A stretch of DNA of 64,000 bases from NCBI GenBank assembly GCA_012960035.1, contig DUBZ01000061.1:62001-126000 (forward strand). The letters are read 5' to 3'. The DNA is from Myxococcales bacterium. GTDB taxonomy: Bacteria > Myxococcota_A > UBA9160 > UBA4427. Shown here piece after piece: positions 8,796 to 18,096 of this stretch. The notes beneath the pieces are model-generated. The model was not told the DNA's origin. It made no database searches and worked only from the letters and a program-made list of their open reading frames with translations. Each line of letters starts with the position of its first letter. Position 1 is the first letter of the stretch. The translations under genes were made by a program, and so were the position numbers.

Positions 8796-9205
8796 GCCTC
8801 CGTTACTTCTGGGATATGGCTCGGTCGAGACGGAAGACCGACTGGCGCACTCGGTTGATCGACCAGTCGATGATCGGGGAATCATGCGTCCGATCCACGT
8901 GATTGAGTGTGGATCACGATCGGTAGCCGGCCTCTCCGAGATCGAAGCCGTTCAACCATTGCGCAAGAATGATGCCGTGAGCGAGCGAACATCCGAGTGA
9001 CGAAGCGATTGGTGCATGCCCGTTGGCACGCGGTTCTTCCGACCATGCGCAGTTCGCAGGAGATCCCGAGACAATCATTCTCTCAAACTCTATGTCTACA
9101 TCTCCGAAAGAGGCAACGTAGAACGACTTGAACGTGTTAAAATTCGAAGAGCGCTGAGACGCGAGGCCGCGCGAGGCTGACTTTCGATACGCAGGAGAGA
9201 ATCCA
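8796..9205. other. stretch without an identified gene
   Basis: No gene is assigned between the SDR pseudogene and the carotenoid oxygenase. On the minus strand an open frame ending at 8914 reads FYVASFGDVDIEFERMIV, then WSEEPRANGHAPIA and HGIILAQWLNGFDLGEAGYR. It looks protein-like but belongs to no family I recognise and has no convincing start. CAGGAGAG at about 9191 is the ribosome-binding site of the next gene. Confidence 0.3.
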
Positions 9206-10558
9206 ATGAACGACGAAACACCCTTTCATCTCAAGGGCAACTTTGCTCCAGTGAAGGACGAGATCACGGCGACTGATCTTGAAGTGATCGGCTCGATCCC
9301 TCCCGAGCTCACGGGCGTCTACGCACGGAATAGCGCCAATCCCGTCACCGGCGAATCAGAGCATTGGTTCCTGGGAAACGGAATGCTCCATGGTGTCCGT
9401 CTCGATGGTGGACAAGCCAAGTGGTATCGCAATCGCTACGTCGACACGCCCTTCTATCGGGATCCGACGATCCAACGCATCTCGAATACCGGACAGGTTG
9501 ACTACACCGTTGCCGCGGCGAATACCCACGTGATCCAGCACGGTCGCAAGATCCTGGCACTCGAAGAAGGCGCCTTTCCCTACATACTCGACGGTGAGCT
9601 CAATACGGTCGGGCATCACGACTTCGATGGACAGCTAAAAGGGCCGATGACAGCGCATCCCAAGATCTGCCCGAAAACGGGTGAAATGCTGATGTTCAGC
9701 TACGGCCAGCTTCCACCCTACTTCGTCGTTCATCGCGTGAGCCCAGACGGAAAGCTCGTGCAGAGCGAAGAGATCACAGTCAACGGACCCACCATGCATC
9801 ACGACTTCGCCATGACAGAGAACTACACGATCGTGATGGATCTGCCGGTGATCTTCGATCTTCAGCTCGCGATTCAGGGAACGATGCCCTTCCGCTGGAG
9901 CGACGAATACCCGGCACGAATGGGTCTGATCCCGCGAACCGGGGGCAACGATCAGGTCAAGTGGTTCGACGTTGATCCCTGCTTTGTCTTTCACGGGCTG
10001 AACGCCTACGAAGACGGCGACGACGTCGTGTTCGATGTCTGCCGCATCAGCGAGATCTGGCGCGAGGGCAGCGATCTGAGTTCAGGCCAAGGCGAGCAGA
10101 CGCTGCATCGATTCACATTCAACACCAAGGCGGGTACGACGAGCGAACAGACCCTCGACGATCGGAGTATGGACTTTCCGCGCGTCCCGGATGCGAGCGT
10201 CGGCCAGAAGCATCGCTTCGGATACACGGTCGCGTTGGGAGATGTCGACGGGGGGGACGGTCTGCCGGGATTCTCTGGCGTGCTGAAGACGAATTTCCAG
10301 GACGGAACTTCCGAACTGGCGAACTTCGGGCCAGGCCGAAACCCGAGCGAAGTGGTCTTTGTTCCCGCGAAGGGATCCGAACCGACCAGTGATGAAGGCT
10401 ACGTGATGGGTTATGTCCACGATGAGGGCGCAATAAAGACGGAGCTCGTAATCCTCGATGCGACCAACTTCGAGGGCGAGCCGGTCGCTCGGATCAAACT
10501 TCCGCAGCGCGTGCCCTACGGCTTCCACGGCAGTTGGATGCCGGATCTTGGGGTGTAA
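9206..10558 (+). CDS. carotenoid oxygenase (RPE65/lignostilbene dioxygenase family)
   Basis: The 450-residue protein matches the retinal pigment epithelial membrane protein/carotenoid cleavage dioxygenase family. Four histidines expected to hold the non-heme iron are visible: His151 (TAHPKICP), His199 (MHHDFAMTE), His263 (FVFHGLNAYE) and His441 (YGFHGSWMP). The N-terminal GVYARNSANPV motif is also typical. Members cleave carotenoid or stilbene double bonds with O2. There are no carotenoid synthesis genes nearby, so a stilbene, lignin-derived or other apolar substrate is equally possible. The ATG at 9206 follows CAGGAGAG. It appears monocistronic. Confidence 0.92.
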   Translation: MNDETPFHLKGNFAPVKDEITATDLEVIGSIPPELTGVYARNSANPVTGESEHWFLGNGMLHGVRLDGGQAKWYRNRYVDTPFYRDPTIQRISNTGQVDYTVAAANTHVIQHGRKILALEEGAFPYILDGELNTVGHHDFDGQLKGPMTAHPKICPKTGEMLMFSYGQLPPYFVVHRVSPDGKLVQSEEITVNGPTMHHDFAMTENYTIVMDLPVIFDLQLAIQGTMPFRWSDEYPARMGLIPRTGGNDQVKWFDVDPCFVFHGLNAYEDGDDVVFDVCRISEIWREGSDLSSGQGEQTLHRFTFNTKAGTTSEQTLDDRSMDFPRVPDASVGQKHRFGYTVALGDVDGGDGLPGFSGVLKTNFQDGTSELANFGPGRNPSEVVFVPAKGSEPTSDEGYVMGYVHDEGAIKTELVILDATNFEGEPVARIKLPQRVPYGFHGSWMPDLGV

Positions 10559-10771
10559 CCGCAGCCGCCATGCGCTCGCGGCCGCTGTAGCCACAATGCT
10601 CTTGGATTGACCTCCGCGACCCATCCGCGAGACTGAGTTGCGCGAGTTGCCTTCACTCACTTCCGGCGAGCTTTAGGCGTACCCATTTTACGATCAAGCT
10701 GGAGGCGGTCGTATGCGTAAGCCGGGCGGGTCGCCCTCAATACTCACAACCGTTGAATCTGAGTCGTGTCG
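10559..10771. other. spacer between convergent genes
   Basis: This spacer lies between the carotenoid oxygenase and the beta-lactamase relic. I see no gene, no convincing stem-loop with a T run and no repeat in it. Confidence 0.4.
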
Positions 10772-11289
10772 CTATGTAGCGGATTTGTCGAGGAGTCGTC
10801 GCGCGCAGGCTTCAGCCGCGCGGCCTAATGCAATTGCGCGCGGATCCCCAGCGAGATAGTAGTCGAGGCGGTTCACTACATAGCCAAATCCAAGTCTCAA
10901 ATCGGGATCGGCATAAGACGTAGTGCACACAGCCCGGCACGATGCGACATCAGCTCGCCGACCTCGATGTCCTGTTTTCCGCCCGCGGCAAACTCGGGCC
11001 AATATTTGGCAACCGGCTCGCGATAGTCGACTAGCCCTAGCGAGTGAGCCAGCGCCAGGCAAAAGGATGCCATGCCCGTCGTGCTGGAAAAGACCGGCAC
11101 GAGTGTGTTTTCGAGCCAGGGCGCCTCTCCACTGGGATCACGCGATCCGCCCCAAAGATTGACGACGCACCTTCCGTTGAAGAACACGGAGCAGGCAGCG
11201 CCGACTTCACGACGCGTTTTAAAGTTCTCATTGAAAGCAGTGCGCACGGCTTCGAATCCCGGCGCTACGTTCCCCTCGATGTCCTGCAA
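10772..11289 (-). pseudogene. serine beta-lactamase/esterase family pseudogene (internal deletion)
   Basis: The N-terminal part (11289 down to about 10925) reads GNVAPGFEAVRTAFNENF, NLWGGSRD, then SSTTGM, YWPEFAAGGKQ and LMSHRAGL, a class C beta-lactamase/EstB-like start. In another frame the last 50 residues of the same family follow at once: ADPDLRLGFGYVVNRL and DPRAIALGRAAEACAR, ending at 10772. About 200 residues between them, including the catalytic Tyr motif, are missing. The nucleophile motif SxxK also reads S-S-T-T, so the catalytic lysine is gone. This is a dead gene with two independent lesions. Confidence 0.72.
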
Positions 11290-11433
11290 AGCGTCACCTC
11301 GCGTCCCAGCCTACGGCAGTTTGGATGGAGGCCGCAGCACGTCGCAACCAAAGACTGCGCGCCTCTGCCGGTGAGTGGGGTGCAGGAGAGTTAACAGCAG
11401 GGACTTTGAAGCCCGATCGCAGTCCGGGCTCTT

Positions 11434-12693
11434 TTATGCTGCTCGAAGCTCCAATCGCTTGAGGCCCCGAATGACAAAGGAGTCCACGAATTCTCGCTCC
11501 TGCACAACGCGTTCGATGCCTCGGAGCTCGGGCACGAGGGCTTCGAGGGCGGCCTTTGCTTCCAGCCGGGCCAGCGAAGACCCGAGGCAGAAATGGGCTC
11601 CGAGACCAAAAGACAAATGCGACTTCGCATCGCGATTCACGTCGAAGCGATCGGGGTTCTCGAACCGGCGCTCATCGCGATTCGCCGCGCCTAGCATCGC
11701 CGCGACTTGTGCGCGCTTTGGGATTCGGACCCCATGCCATTCGACTTCTTCCGTCGTCGTGCGTTGAAGCATCTGGACTGGCGAATCCCATCGCAGGACT
11801 TCTTCAACCAGCGCTGGCACCAGACTCAGATCGCTTTGGACTCTTGCGAGTTCTTCGGGATGTCCGAGCAATGCGTCGACGGTGTTGCCGAGAAGATTGG
11901 TGGTGGTCTCGTTCCCCGCTAGCAGCAGAAGGAATATGAAGAGAAAGATCTCGAAGTCGTTGAGGTCGGCCTCGCCGTCAGAAGCCACCAACGCGCTGAT
12001 TAGATCGTCGGCGGGATTTTTCCGGCGCGCCTTCACGATCGGCCGCAAGTAGGTTCGCAGCTCGGTCATCGCTCGAAACAGCAAGCGATCGCCTTCTTTG
12101 CCTCGAGTGGAACCCGTTCCCCCAGTGATGAACGCGTCACTCCAGCGTTTGAAATCGTGCATGCGTTCGCTTTCGACTCCGAGCATCTCCGCGATCATTG
12201 TCACGGGCAAGGGGACGGCCAAGTCGCGAACAAGGTCGAATGGATCTCCCGACCGAAGTCGTGCGACGCCCTCGGCGGCGAGTTCGTGTGCCCGGTCCCC
12301 CCATGCCGCGATTCGGCGCGGAGTGAAGCCTCGGTTCACGACGCCCCGCATCGCAGAGTGGCTCTCTCCGCTCTCCGCGATCAGGAAGCGCGCATCGGCC
12401 GCGGTCGACGGCAACACTCGCATTTGGACCATTGATGTCAGAGCCCGTCGAAGTTGAGCGAATCGGCTCTGGCTACCTCCGGGCATCTGGCGAGGGTTGA
12501 TGGCGGAGGAGAAGACGTCGGGCGACTTGAGAACGCGCTCGACGTCTTCGTAGCGAGTCACGACGTAGTGGTCTGACTCAGGCGCGTAGTGGACGGGCGC
12601 TTCGTCTCGGAGTTGGCGATAAGTCGGATAGGGATCTTGCTTCCAACGGTTCGATAGTGGTTCGAATTCGATTCCCATGACCGTCAACTCCAT
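11434..12693 (-). CDS. cytochrome P450
   Basis: The 419-residue soluble P450 shows the I-helix oxygen-activation motif LLAGNETTTNLLGN, the K-helix ExxR in EEVLRWDSPVQ, and the heme loop FGLGAHFCLGSSLARLE with Cys369 as the axial ligand. The length fits bacterial class I enzymes that take electrons from ferredoxin and a reductase. No ferredoxin or reductase gene is adjacent. Likely substrates are hydrophobic (terpenoid, steroid or fatty acid), but the sequence does not decide. The ATG at 12693 is the longest start; MGIEFEPL, six residues in, is an alternative. Confidence 0.93.
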   Translation of the reverse strand: MELTVMGIEFEPLSNRWKQDPYPTYRQLRDEAPVHYAPESDHYVVTRYEDVERVLKSPDVFSSAINPRQMPGGSQSRFAQLRRALTSMVQMRVLPSTAADARFLIAESGESHSAMRGVVNRGFTPRRIAAWGDRAHELAAEGVARLRSGDPFDLVRDLAVPLPVTMIAEMLGVESERMHDFKRWSDAFITGGTGSTRGKEGDRLLFRAMTELRTYLRPIVKARRKNPADDLISALVASDGEADLNDFEIFLFIFLLLLAGNETTTNLLGNTVDALLGHPEELARVQSDLSLVPALVEEVLRWDSPVQMLQRTTTEEVEWHGVRIPKRAQVAAMLGAANRDERRFENPDRFDVNRDAKSHLSFGLGAHFCLGSSLARLEAKAALEALVPELRGIERVVQEREFVDSFVIRGLKRLELRAA

Positions 12694-13299
12694 CTCTACA
12701 AGTTCGATGTTCGCCGAAACGAAGCCAATCCCAAATTTTGAAGTCGCATGCGATCAGAGATCTGGTGCGACGATGGTTTTGTCCGGAGACTCGGCCGCGG
12801 TTACATCAACATTGGGGTTTCTTGGTCAGATGTCAAGCAATTCATCTCGCGGGTCGGCGTTTTCTTGTCACAAAATGACATATTGGCGGTGCGGAAAGAG
12901 CCGCTTGGCATTCGTATACCGACCCGCGCATCGTGCGCGGTCGCACACCTTCATCATCGAAGATCACTCGCGGTCGCATCTTCGAATTGACCTAGACTCG
13001 ACCTGGAGTTCGTCGCGCACCTCTATGCACAGTCCCTATCATCCTCCTGAAATCGCGAATGAGCAGATGCCTCGCGTAGCGCTGCGTGTAACCATCGCTG
13101 GGCGGGGTCGGCTTTGAACGTTAGGCTTGGGGACGCCAGTCGTGTCGAAGGGAATGGGAGTGGACTCCCGAAGCGTCTCTTGCGAGGGAATCTGCCTGCT
13201 AGTCCACTGATTTTGATACATTCTTTTCGATAAGGGCATGGCCGTTCTGTGATCCAATGCGAGTTCGAGTCGATCACACACAAATACGAAGGAGGGAAC
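12694..13299. other. intergenic stretch without an identified gene
   Basis: About 600 bases separate the divergent P450 and NAD(P)-binding protein genes. No frame looks like a known protein. A short inverted repeat TGTCA-N5-TGACA (12866-12880), about 175 bases upstream of the P450 start, could be an operator. AAGGAGGG just before 13300 is the ribosome-binding site of the next gene. Confidence 0.35.
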
Positions 13300-13938
13300 A
13301 TGTCGAAGGTACTCACGATTGGCGCCAACGGACAGATCGGTCGCCTCTTCTGCCTGAAGGCGAAGGACGCCGGGCTCTCGATTCGCGCGCTGGTGCGAAA
13401 CGATGAGCAGCGAGCGCGCATCGAGTCTCAAGGGCTCGAATCCGTCGTCGGGGATCTGGAGGGCGACTTCTTTCACGCTTTCGACGGCTGCGACCGAGTC
13501 GTCTTCACGGCCGGCTCGGGCGGTTCGACGGGGGGTGACAAGACGCTCCTCGTCGATCTCTACGGCGCGATCCGCGCGATCGCCGAGAGCGAAGCGCGGG
13601 GTGTGGAGCATTTCGTGATGGTAAGCGCGTTACGCGCCGAGCGGCCACTGGATGCGCCGCCTGCGATGCGTCACTACATGGTCGCCAAGCTGCTCGCGGA
13701 TCAGCGTCTCATCGAGAGCAGCGTGCCCGCGACTGTTTTACGGCCCGGTCGACTGACGGATGAAGTGGGCAGCGGTCGAGTTCGCACGAGTGTCGCCGCC
13801 GGCGAGGGCTTCGGCATCAGCCGAGAGAACGTTGCGGGCTGCATACTCGAGGCGCTGCGCCGGCCCCCGACAGAAAATCGTGTAGTCGATCTGCTCGATG
13901 GCGATACACCGATCGCAGACGTCTTCGCTGCGGGCTGA
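13300..13938 (+). CDS. NAD(P)H-binding (atypical SDR, NmrA/YwnB-like) protein
   Basis: The 212-residue protein starts MSKVLTIGANGQIGRLFCLK, where GANGQIG is the dinucleotide loop of atypical SDRs. It lacks a classical YxxxK in the usual place; YMVAKLLADQRL may serve instead. Homologues are flavin reductase/NAD(P)-epimerase-like proteins of 205-220 residues. A longer frame runs back to 13249, but AAGGAGGGAAC directly before 13300 decides the start. The reaction is unknown. It stands alone. Confidence 0.82.
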   Translation: MSKVLTIGANGQIGRLFCLKAKDAGLSIRALVRNDEQRARIESQGLESVVGDLEGDFFHAFDGCDRVVFTAGSGGSTGGDKTLLVDLYGAIRAIAESEARGVEHFVMVSALRAERPLDAPPAMRHYMVAKLLADQRLIESSVPATVLRPGRLTDEVGSGRVRTSVAAGEGFGISRENVAGCILEALRRPPTENRVVDLLDGDTPIADVFAAG

Positions 13939-14181
13939 TGCGAGCTCGATACGGGTCTGGTGTGCCTCATGCGAGGGCTACTTGTCAGATGACTACTGAC
14001 CGACGGTGCGGAAAGGGGGCCTTCTTTTTCGTACTCCCGGAGGTGGGCAGGACATGGAGCTGATGTTTTCTCAATTTCCGGAAGCCTAGGTATCGTGGCC
14101 CGAGTGTTCACGGACATGATTGTTGGATTCGAAACGATCCCACGACTTAACATTTAGAAACAGTCGGACGCTGATTCGATT

Positions 14182-14457
14182 TTGGACCTATTTGATTCAC
14201 TAAGCACACTTGCTGAATATTTGATTGGCCTCGCCGGATTCACTGGAATTATTGCCGCCATCGCGAATTTTGGTGAAGAACAAGTTGAGCTAGAGCAGTT
14301 CCGTTTGACCAACTTGCTGTTCACTGCCCTTGCGCCAGGGTTTTTCTCGCTGATTACGATCTGTCTCCTGTATTTCGAGTACTCAGACGAATTGGCGATA
14401 CGGATCTCGAGTGAAATGCGCATTATCTATCTGATCGTGGATACTGACAGTCGCTAA
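14182..14457 (+). CDS. small hypothetical membrane protein, possibly truncated
   Basis: The 91-residue frame opens with TTG and encodes at least two membrane segments (LIGLAGFTGIIAAIANFG and LFTALAPGFFSLITICLLYF). The N-terminal pattern resembles a widespread uncharacterised family of about 200-residue inner-membrane proteins with an AGFAGVVAAL-like start. The rest of such a protein is absent, so this may be an N-terminal fragment. The local base composition is more AT-rich than that of the neighbours. No ribosome-binding site is obvious. Function unknown. Confidence 0.4.
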   Translation: MDLFDSLSTLAEYLIGLAGFTGIIAAIANFGEEQVELEQFRLTNLLFTALAPGFFSLITICLLYFEYSDELAIRISSEMRIIYLIVDTDSR

Positions 14458-14523
14458 TATTTCCATCCATGTTCGACACACTTACCGCGAGTTCGAAGGC
14501 GAACCTTGAGGCGCGAGCCATGC

Positions 14524-15306
14524 CTATTTTTGCACCTTCTTGAATTTGAGTGTCCAGCGGTCCGTGTTTCCTGTGACTGTCTTGCGACCGACTTCGTATC
14601 GGAGTTCATCATCGGCTCGGGAATGCAAGGTCGAGAAATCCAACAATTCGAATCCCGACGACTGAATTTCCGAGACGGCCTTCACCGGATCGAACCGACG
14701 TCTGTTCTCCGATGAATCGTCTTCCATGTGTCGGCGTGTGTGGTCGACGACCCCGTAGATCCCGCCCTTCTTGAGCGCCGTGAATGCAGCGTCGTTCATC
14801 GCCTTTCGACCGGCTGCGTCAAAATTGTGGTAGTTGCGAAAGGTCAAGACCATGTCGACTTTGCGCAGGCCGAGGACGCCGTCTTCTATGACATAGAGCC
14901 GGGCGTCCGTGGGACGGTAGATCTTGGCGTCTTGCGCAGTGACCTTGACCTGGTCGAAGCCGTCTGTGGTGAGCAACTTCTCCTCGACTGTTCCGGTGCC
15001 GTAGGCGATCGAGAGTTCACCATTCTCGCGCAACACGGGCGCGAGCACGCGCGTGTACCATCCGCCACCCGGGAGTAGTTCGACGACCTTCATGTCGTCG
15101 CGAAGACCGAAGAAATCGAGGGTCTCGAGGGGCTTTCGATTCTTATCGCGAAGGGCGTCTTTCTCTGGCCGATCGTCGGCGGAAAGCGCGGCTTCTATCT
15201 TCTCTTTAGTGTCTTCGAAATCTCCGGCGTTCGCGACGCGACCGAGGCCAACGAAGCCGATCGAAAGAAGGGCGAGGATGAGGATTCGAGTGATCGGATG
15301 GGTCAT
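14524..15306 (-). CDS. exported predicted SAM-dependent methyltransferase (COG4798-like)
   Basis: The protein of about 260 residues starts at MTHPITRILILALLSIGFVG, a signal peptide ending near VANA. A class I methyltransferase core follows: ETLDFFGLRDDMKVVELLPG, GGWYTRVLAPVL (SAM loop), and DMVLTFRNYHNF. Secreted methyltransferase-like proteins of this group are common in proteobacteria; their substrate is unknown. A longer frame goes up to 15378, but AAAGGAG lies just before the ATG at 15306. It is monocistronic and divergent from the MDR gene at 15591. Confidence 0.82.
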   Translation of the reverse strand: MTHPITRILILALLSIGFVGLGRVANAGDFEDTKEKIEAALSADDRPEKDALRDKNRKPLETLDFFGLRDDMKVVELLPGGGWYTRVLAPVLRENGELSIAYGTGTVEEKLLTTDGFDQVKVTAQDAKIYRPTDARLYVIEDGVLGLRKVDMVLTFRNYHNFDAAGRKAMNDAAFTALKKGGIYGVVDHTRRHMEDDSSENRRRFDPVKAVSEIQSSGFELLDFSTLHSRADDELRYEVGRKTVTGNTDRWTLKFKKVQK

Positions 15307-15590
15307 GGAGACTCCTTTTGAGTTTCGGCAGCGAAATCGATTGAAGATGGATTCACTATCGAGGCTCGTCGTGGCCACGAAAGCGCAACACCGTTGATGC
15401 GGAACAGCGTAGCAAGCACGCTTCGGGGATTCGCGCAGTGTCCGATCGGGGTCATCGGCTCTGCGACGCTAAAGCGCGCGTCGAGATGACGAGTCAGAAG
15501 AAGCGAACGAGCAAAGCGTCTTCGACCTGCGCCATACTCGGGTCCCATCACAGATGCCAAAGCAGAAAAGTCAAAGCATAGGAGCCCCCC

Positions 15591-16598
15591 ATGACCTCCA
15601 ATACCCAAATCCTGCTCGCTGAAACCCCGCGCGGCAAACTCGAGACAGCACACTTCCAGGTCCAGAAGGGGGAAGTGCCCGCACTCGACGACGGACAAGT
15701 GCTCGTTCGTAGTGTGCTCCTTTCGCTCGACGCGGCGAACCGTGCATGGATGCAGGGTGCGACGTACAAGTCGGCGGTCGAAGCGGGTCAAGTCATGCAC
15801 GGCTACGCGATTGGTGAAGTCGTTGAATCGCGCAGCTCAAAGTTTTCGAGCGGAGACGTTGTGGTCGGCGAACTCGGCTGGCAGGAATATGCTGCCATGA
15901 ATGCCAAGGTCCTTCGTCCGGTGGGCGATCATCGGCCACTGACCCACCACCATTCGGTCCTGGGGATCGCCGGCTTGACCGCACATCACGGACTTCTCGC
16001 CGTCGTCGGGGTGAATGAAGGCGAGACGCTGCTTGTTTCCGCGGCCGGCGGTTCAGTCGGTTCGTTGGTCGGCCAGATCGGCAAGATAAAGGGCGCTCGC
16101 GTCATTGGTGTGGCGGGCGGCCCTGAGAAGTGTCGTTGGGTGGAAGAAAAACTCGGCTTCGACGCCTGCATCGACTACAAGAACGGATCACTTTCGAAAG
16201 CGCTTCGCCAACACTGCCCCGATGGCGTGGATGTCTACTTCGACAATGTTGGTGGTGACATTCTTCAGGCGGCGCTGTTCGCGATGAACTTGAATGGTCG
16301 CATATCGTGCTGTGGCGCGGTCTCGCAGTACGATTCGGCAACGCCCAAAGGACCGCTCGGTGTTCCGGGCTTGCTCGTCACGAAACGCCTAACGATGCGC
16401 GGATTCATCGCCGGGGACTTTCCCGATCGTGACGCCGATGCCCTACGAGATCTCGACGAGTGGGCTTCTTCCGGCAAGCTCAAAGTCGTTGAAGATGTTC
16501 TCGACGGTCTAGAGAGTGCCCCCCAAGGTTTGATCGGATTGCTCGCCGGAGAAAACCGCGGCAAGCGAATGGTGCGTGTGGGGGCAGACCCCGCGTAG
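15591..16598 (+). CDS. NADP-dependent MDR oxidoreductase (leukotriene B4 dehydrogenase/CurA-like)
   Basis: The 335-residue medium-chain reductase lacks zinc-binding cysteines. The cofactor loop VSAAGGSVGSLVGQIGKIKG is at about residues 150-169, and FDNVGGDILQAAL with NGRISCCGAVSQYD is typical of the prostaglandin reductase/CurA group. These enzymes reduce the double bond of alpha,beta-unsaturated ketones with NADPH. AGGAGCCCCCC precedes the ATG. It converges with the hypothetical gene at 16629 with a 30-base gap. Confidence 0.9.
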   Translation: MTSNTQILLAETPRGKLETAHFQVQKGEVPALDDGQVLVRSVLLSLDAANRAWMQGATYKSAVEAGQVMHGYAIGEVVESRSSKFSSGDVVVGELGWQEYAAMNAKVLRPVGDHRPLTHHHSVLGIAGLTAHHGLLAVVGVNEGETLLVSAAGGSVGSLVGQIGKIKGARVIGVAGGPEKCRWVEEKLGFDACIDYKNGSLSKALRQHCPDGVDVYFDNVGGDILQAALFAMNLNGRISCCGAVSQYDSATPKGPLGVPGLLVTKRLTMRGFIAGDFPDRDADALRDLDEWASSGKLKVVEDVLDGLESAPQGLIGLLAGENRGKRMVRVGADPA

Positions 16599-16628
16599 CA
16601 GTACGCTTCATTCCGCGCGCTGTCGAAC

Positions 16629-17216
16629 CTATCTAGGTTCCAATGCAAAGAACCATGTGTCTCCGGTCTCTGCCATTTCGGCGTTCAATCCTGCGCCGTA
16701 CTTACGGTTGATCTCAGACGCGATGCCGCCGAGGGCGGGGTGACCGGCGCGGATGCGTACCAGTTTTCGCTCGTAGCGCTTGCCTTCGATTCGGATGATT
16801 GCGCGAGGATCCTTCTCGGCTTGCATCGGCCACTGCTTCCACAGTTTGCCGACCGCCGAGTTCATGTAACCGCTGACGACGTAGAGCTTGCGGTCGACGA
16901 CTTGCAGCCAAATGGTTCGCGACACCGGCGGCTCGATGAGTTGAAATTCCATTTCGGCGAGGTCCCGCGCGAACGTCCAGTCGGGTTCGGGTCCCATGTG
17001 CATGTCACCGGATTCGAGCGGCCCACCTGGGATGATGACGGTTGGTCCGTCGCCAAACCGCGCGGCGAAGACCAGGACAACCAAAGAGAGCATGAGTACG
17101 ACGACGATGCTGCCGAGCCATTTCAAGATTTGCAACGGATCTCCAGTTCTGGATTTGAATTGAGCCGTAGAAACTAGGGGTTCTCCACCATGAGAATCCA
17201 GTGCCCCGGCGATCAT
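16629..17216 (-). CDS. membrane-anchored hypothetical protein, possible DUF2255-like split barrel
   Basis: This 195-residue protein has one transmembrane segment near the N-terminus (LGSIVVVLMLSLVVLVFAAR). A soluble domain follows with TIWLQVVDRKLYVVSGYMNS, LWKQWP and IRIEGKRYERKLVRI, resembling the flavin-binding split-barrel fold of small deazaflavin/DUF2255 proteins. The start at 17216 is chosen because a longer frame would run deep into the nitroreductase gene. It is probably co-transcribed with the nitroreductase 38 bases upstream. Function unknown. Confidence 0.6.
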   Translation of the reverse strand: MIAGALDSHGGEPLVSTAQFKSRTGDPLQILKWLGSIVVVLMLSLVVLVFAARFGDGPTVIIPGGPLESGDMHMGPEPDWTFARDLAEMEFQLIEPPVSRTIWLQVVDRKLYVVSGYMNSAVGKLWKQWPMQAEKDPRAIIRIEGKRYERKLVRIRAGHPALGGIASEINRKYGAGLNAEMAETGDTWFFALEPR

Positions 17217-17254
17217 TGAAGCCGTATTTCTCTCAGAGTTGCCAAGCGACCAAG

Positions 17255-17914
17255 CTAGTCGCGCACGGCGCCCCAGTGATCCCAATACGTGACATCGCGC
17301 GCCGGTTTGCGGATTGCCGGCTTGAGCACTGCGCCGCTCATGTATCCCACAGGTAGCATGACGGTTTGTGTCACTTCGTCTGGAATGCCCAGAATTCGCG
17401 CAACTTCCTCCTCGTGGAATCCGAGCAGTGATGTCCAGGTCGAACCCAATCCGCGAGCACGCAAAGCGAGCATCAGCGACCAGGCCGCTGGCAGAATCGA
17501 ACCGTAGAAACCAACTTGCATTGGCAGTGAGCCGTTGGCGATCCGGCCGATTGCACACACCAGAATCAACGCCGGAATTTCGTGAAGACGATCGGCGAGT
17601 GCGTGCTGCGTCGGCTTGAGTGGGACGCCTCGGGCCTCGCTGAGTGTGGCGAGCGCGCGCCTGTATAGATCCGCCAGCTTCAACTTCTTCTCCGCCGACG
17701 TCACGACGAGAAATCGCCAGTTTTCAGCGTTGATTCCCGTCGGTGCCTGGGTGGCGATGTTGATGCAGCGCTCGATCACTTCAGGCTCGATCGGTCGATC
17801 GAAATCAAGGCGGCGCCGTACGGAGCGCGTCGTCTCGAGGACTCGATCGAAGGATTCGAGATCGATTTCATCGATGTCAGTCGGGCCTGTCGGTTGAGTC
17901 AAGGCAAGCTCCAT
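17255..17914 (-). CDS. nitroreductase family protein
   Basis: The protein of about 219 residues has the FMN-dependent nitroreductase pattern. TTRSVRRRLDFDRPIEPEVI near the N-terminus includes the phosphate-binding arginines, then ATQAPTGINAENWRFLVV follows, and a C-terminal RARGLGSTWTSLLGF precedes LPVGYMSG. Members reduce nitroaromatics, quinones or enones with NAD(P)H as dimers. The ATG at 17914 (MELALTQP) gives the usual length; an in-frame ATG at 17983 adds 23 residues. The downstream membrane protein may be functionally linked. Confidence 0.85.
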   Translation of the reverse strand: MELALTQPTGPTDIDEIDLESFDRVLETTRSVRRRLDFDRPIEPEVIERCINIATQAPTGINAENWRFLVVTSAEKKLKLADLYRRALATLSEARGVPLKPTQHALADRLHEIPALILVCAIGRIANGSLPMQVGFYGSILPAAWSLMLALRARGLGSTWTSLLGFHEEEVARILGIPDEVTQTVMLPVGYMSGAVLKPAIRKPARDVTYWDHWGAVRD

Positions 17915-18096
17915 GTGGAAGTTTATTGAACCAGGCGAACTCAAAATATAGGACTGTGCGAACGGGTTATCACCAGGACTCACGACCGGAATCTCGCACG
18001 AGGCGGTTCCATGCGCGATGGCTTCGAGTTCGCGCGGTGTGCTTACCGCGGGTGCGTGGATGTTTACACGATTCCGGGATGAATTTGCCGACGTGA

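Noticed and set aside
8914-9180. Minus-strand frame ending in a tyrosine/arginine/serine tail upstream of the carotenoid oxygenase
   Set aside because: No family recognised and no start codon with a ribosome-binding site; could be chance.
12866-12880. TGTCA-N5-TGACA as a confirmed operator for the P450 gene
   Set aside because: Too short and about 175 bases from the start; one such repeat is expected by chance in a window of this size.
13039-13611. Minus-strand 190-residue frame over the NAD(P)-binding gene
   Set aside because: It is a shadow of the real plus-strand gene and lacks any conserved motif.
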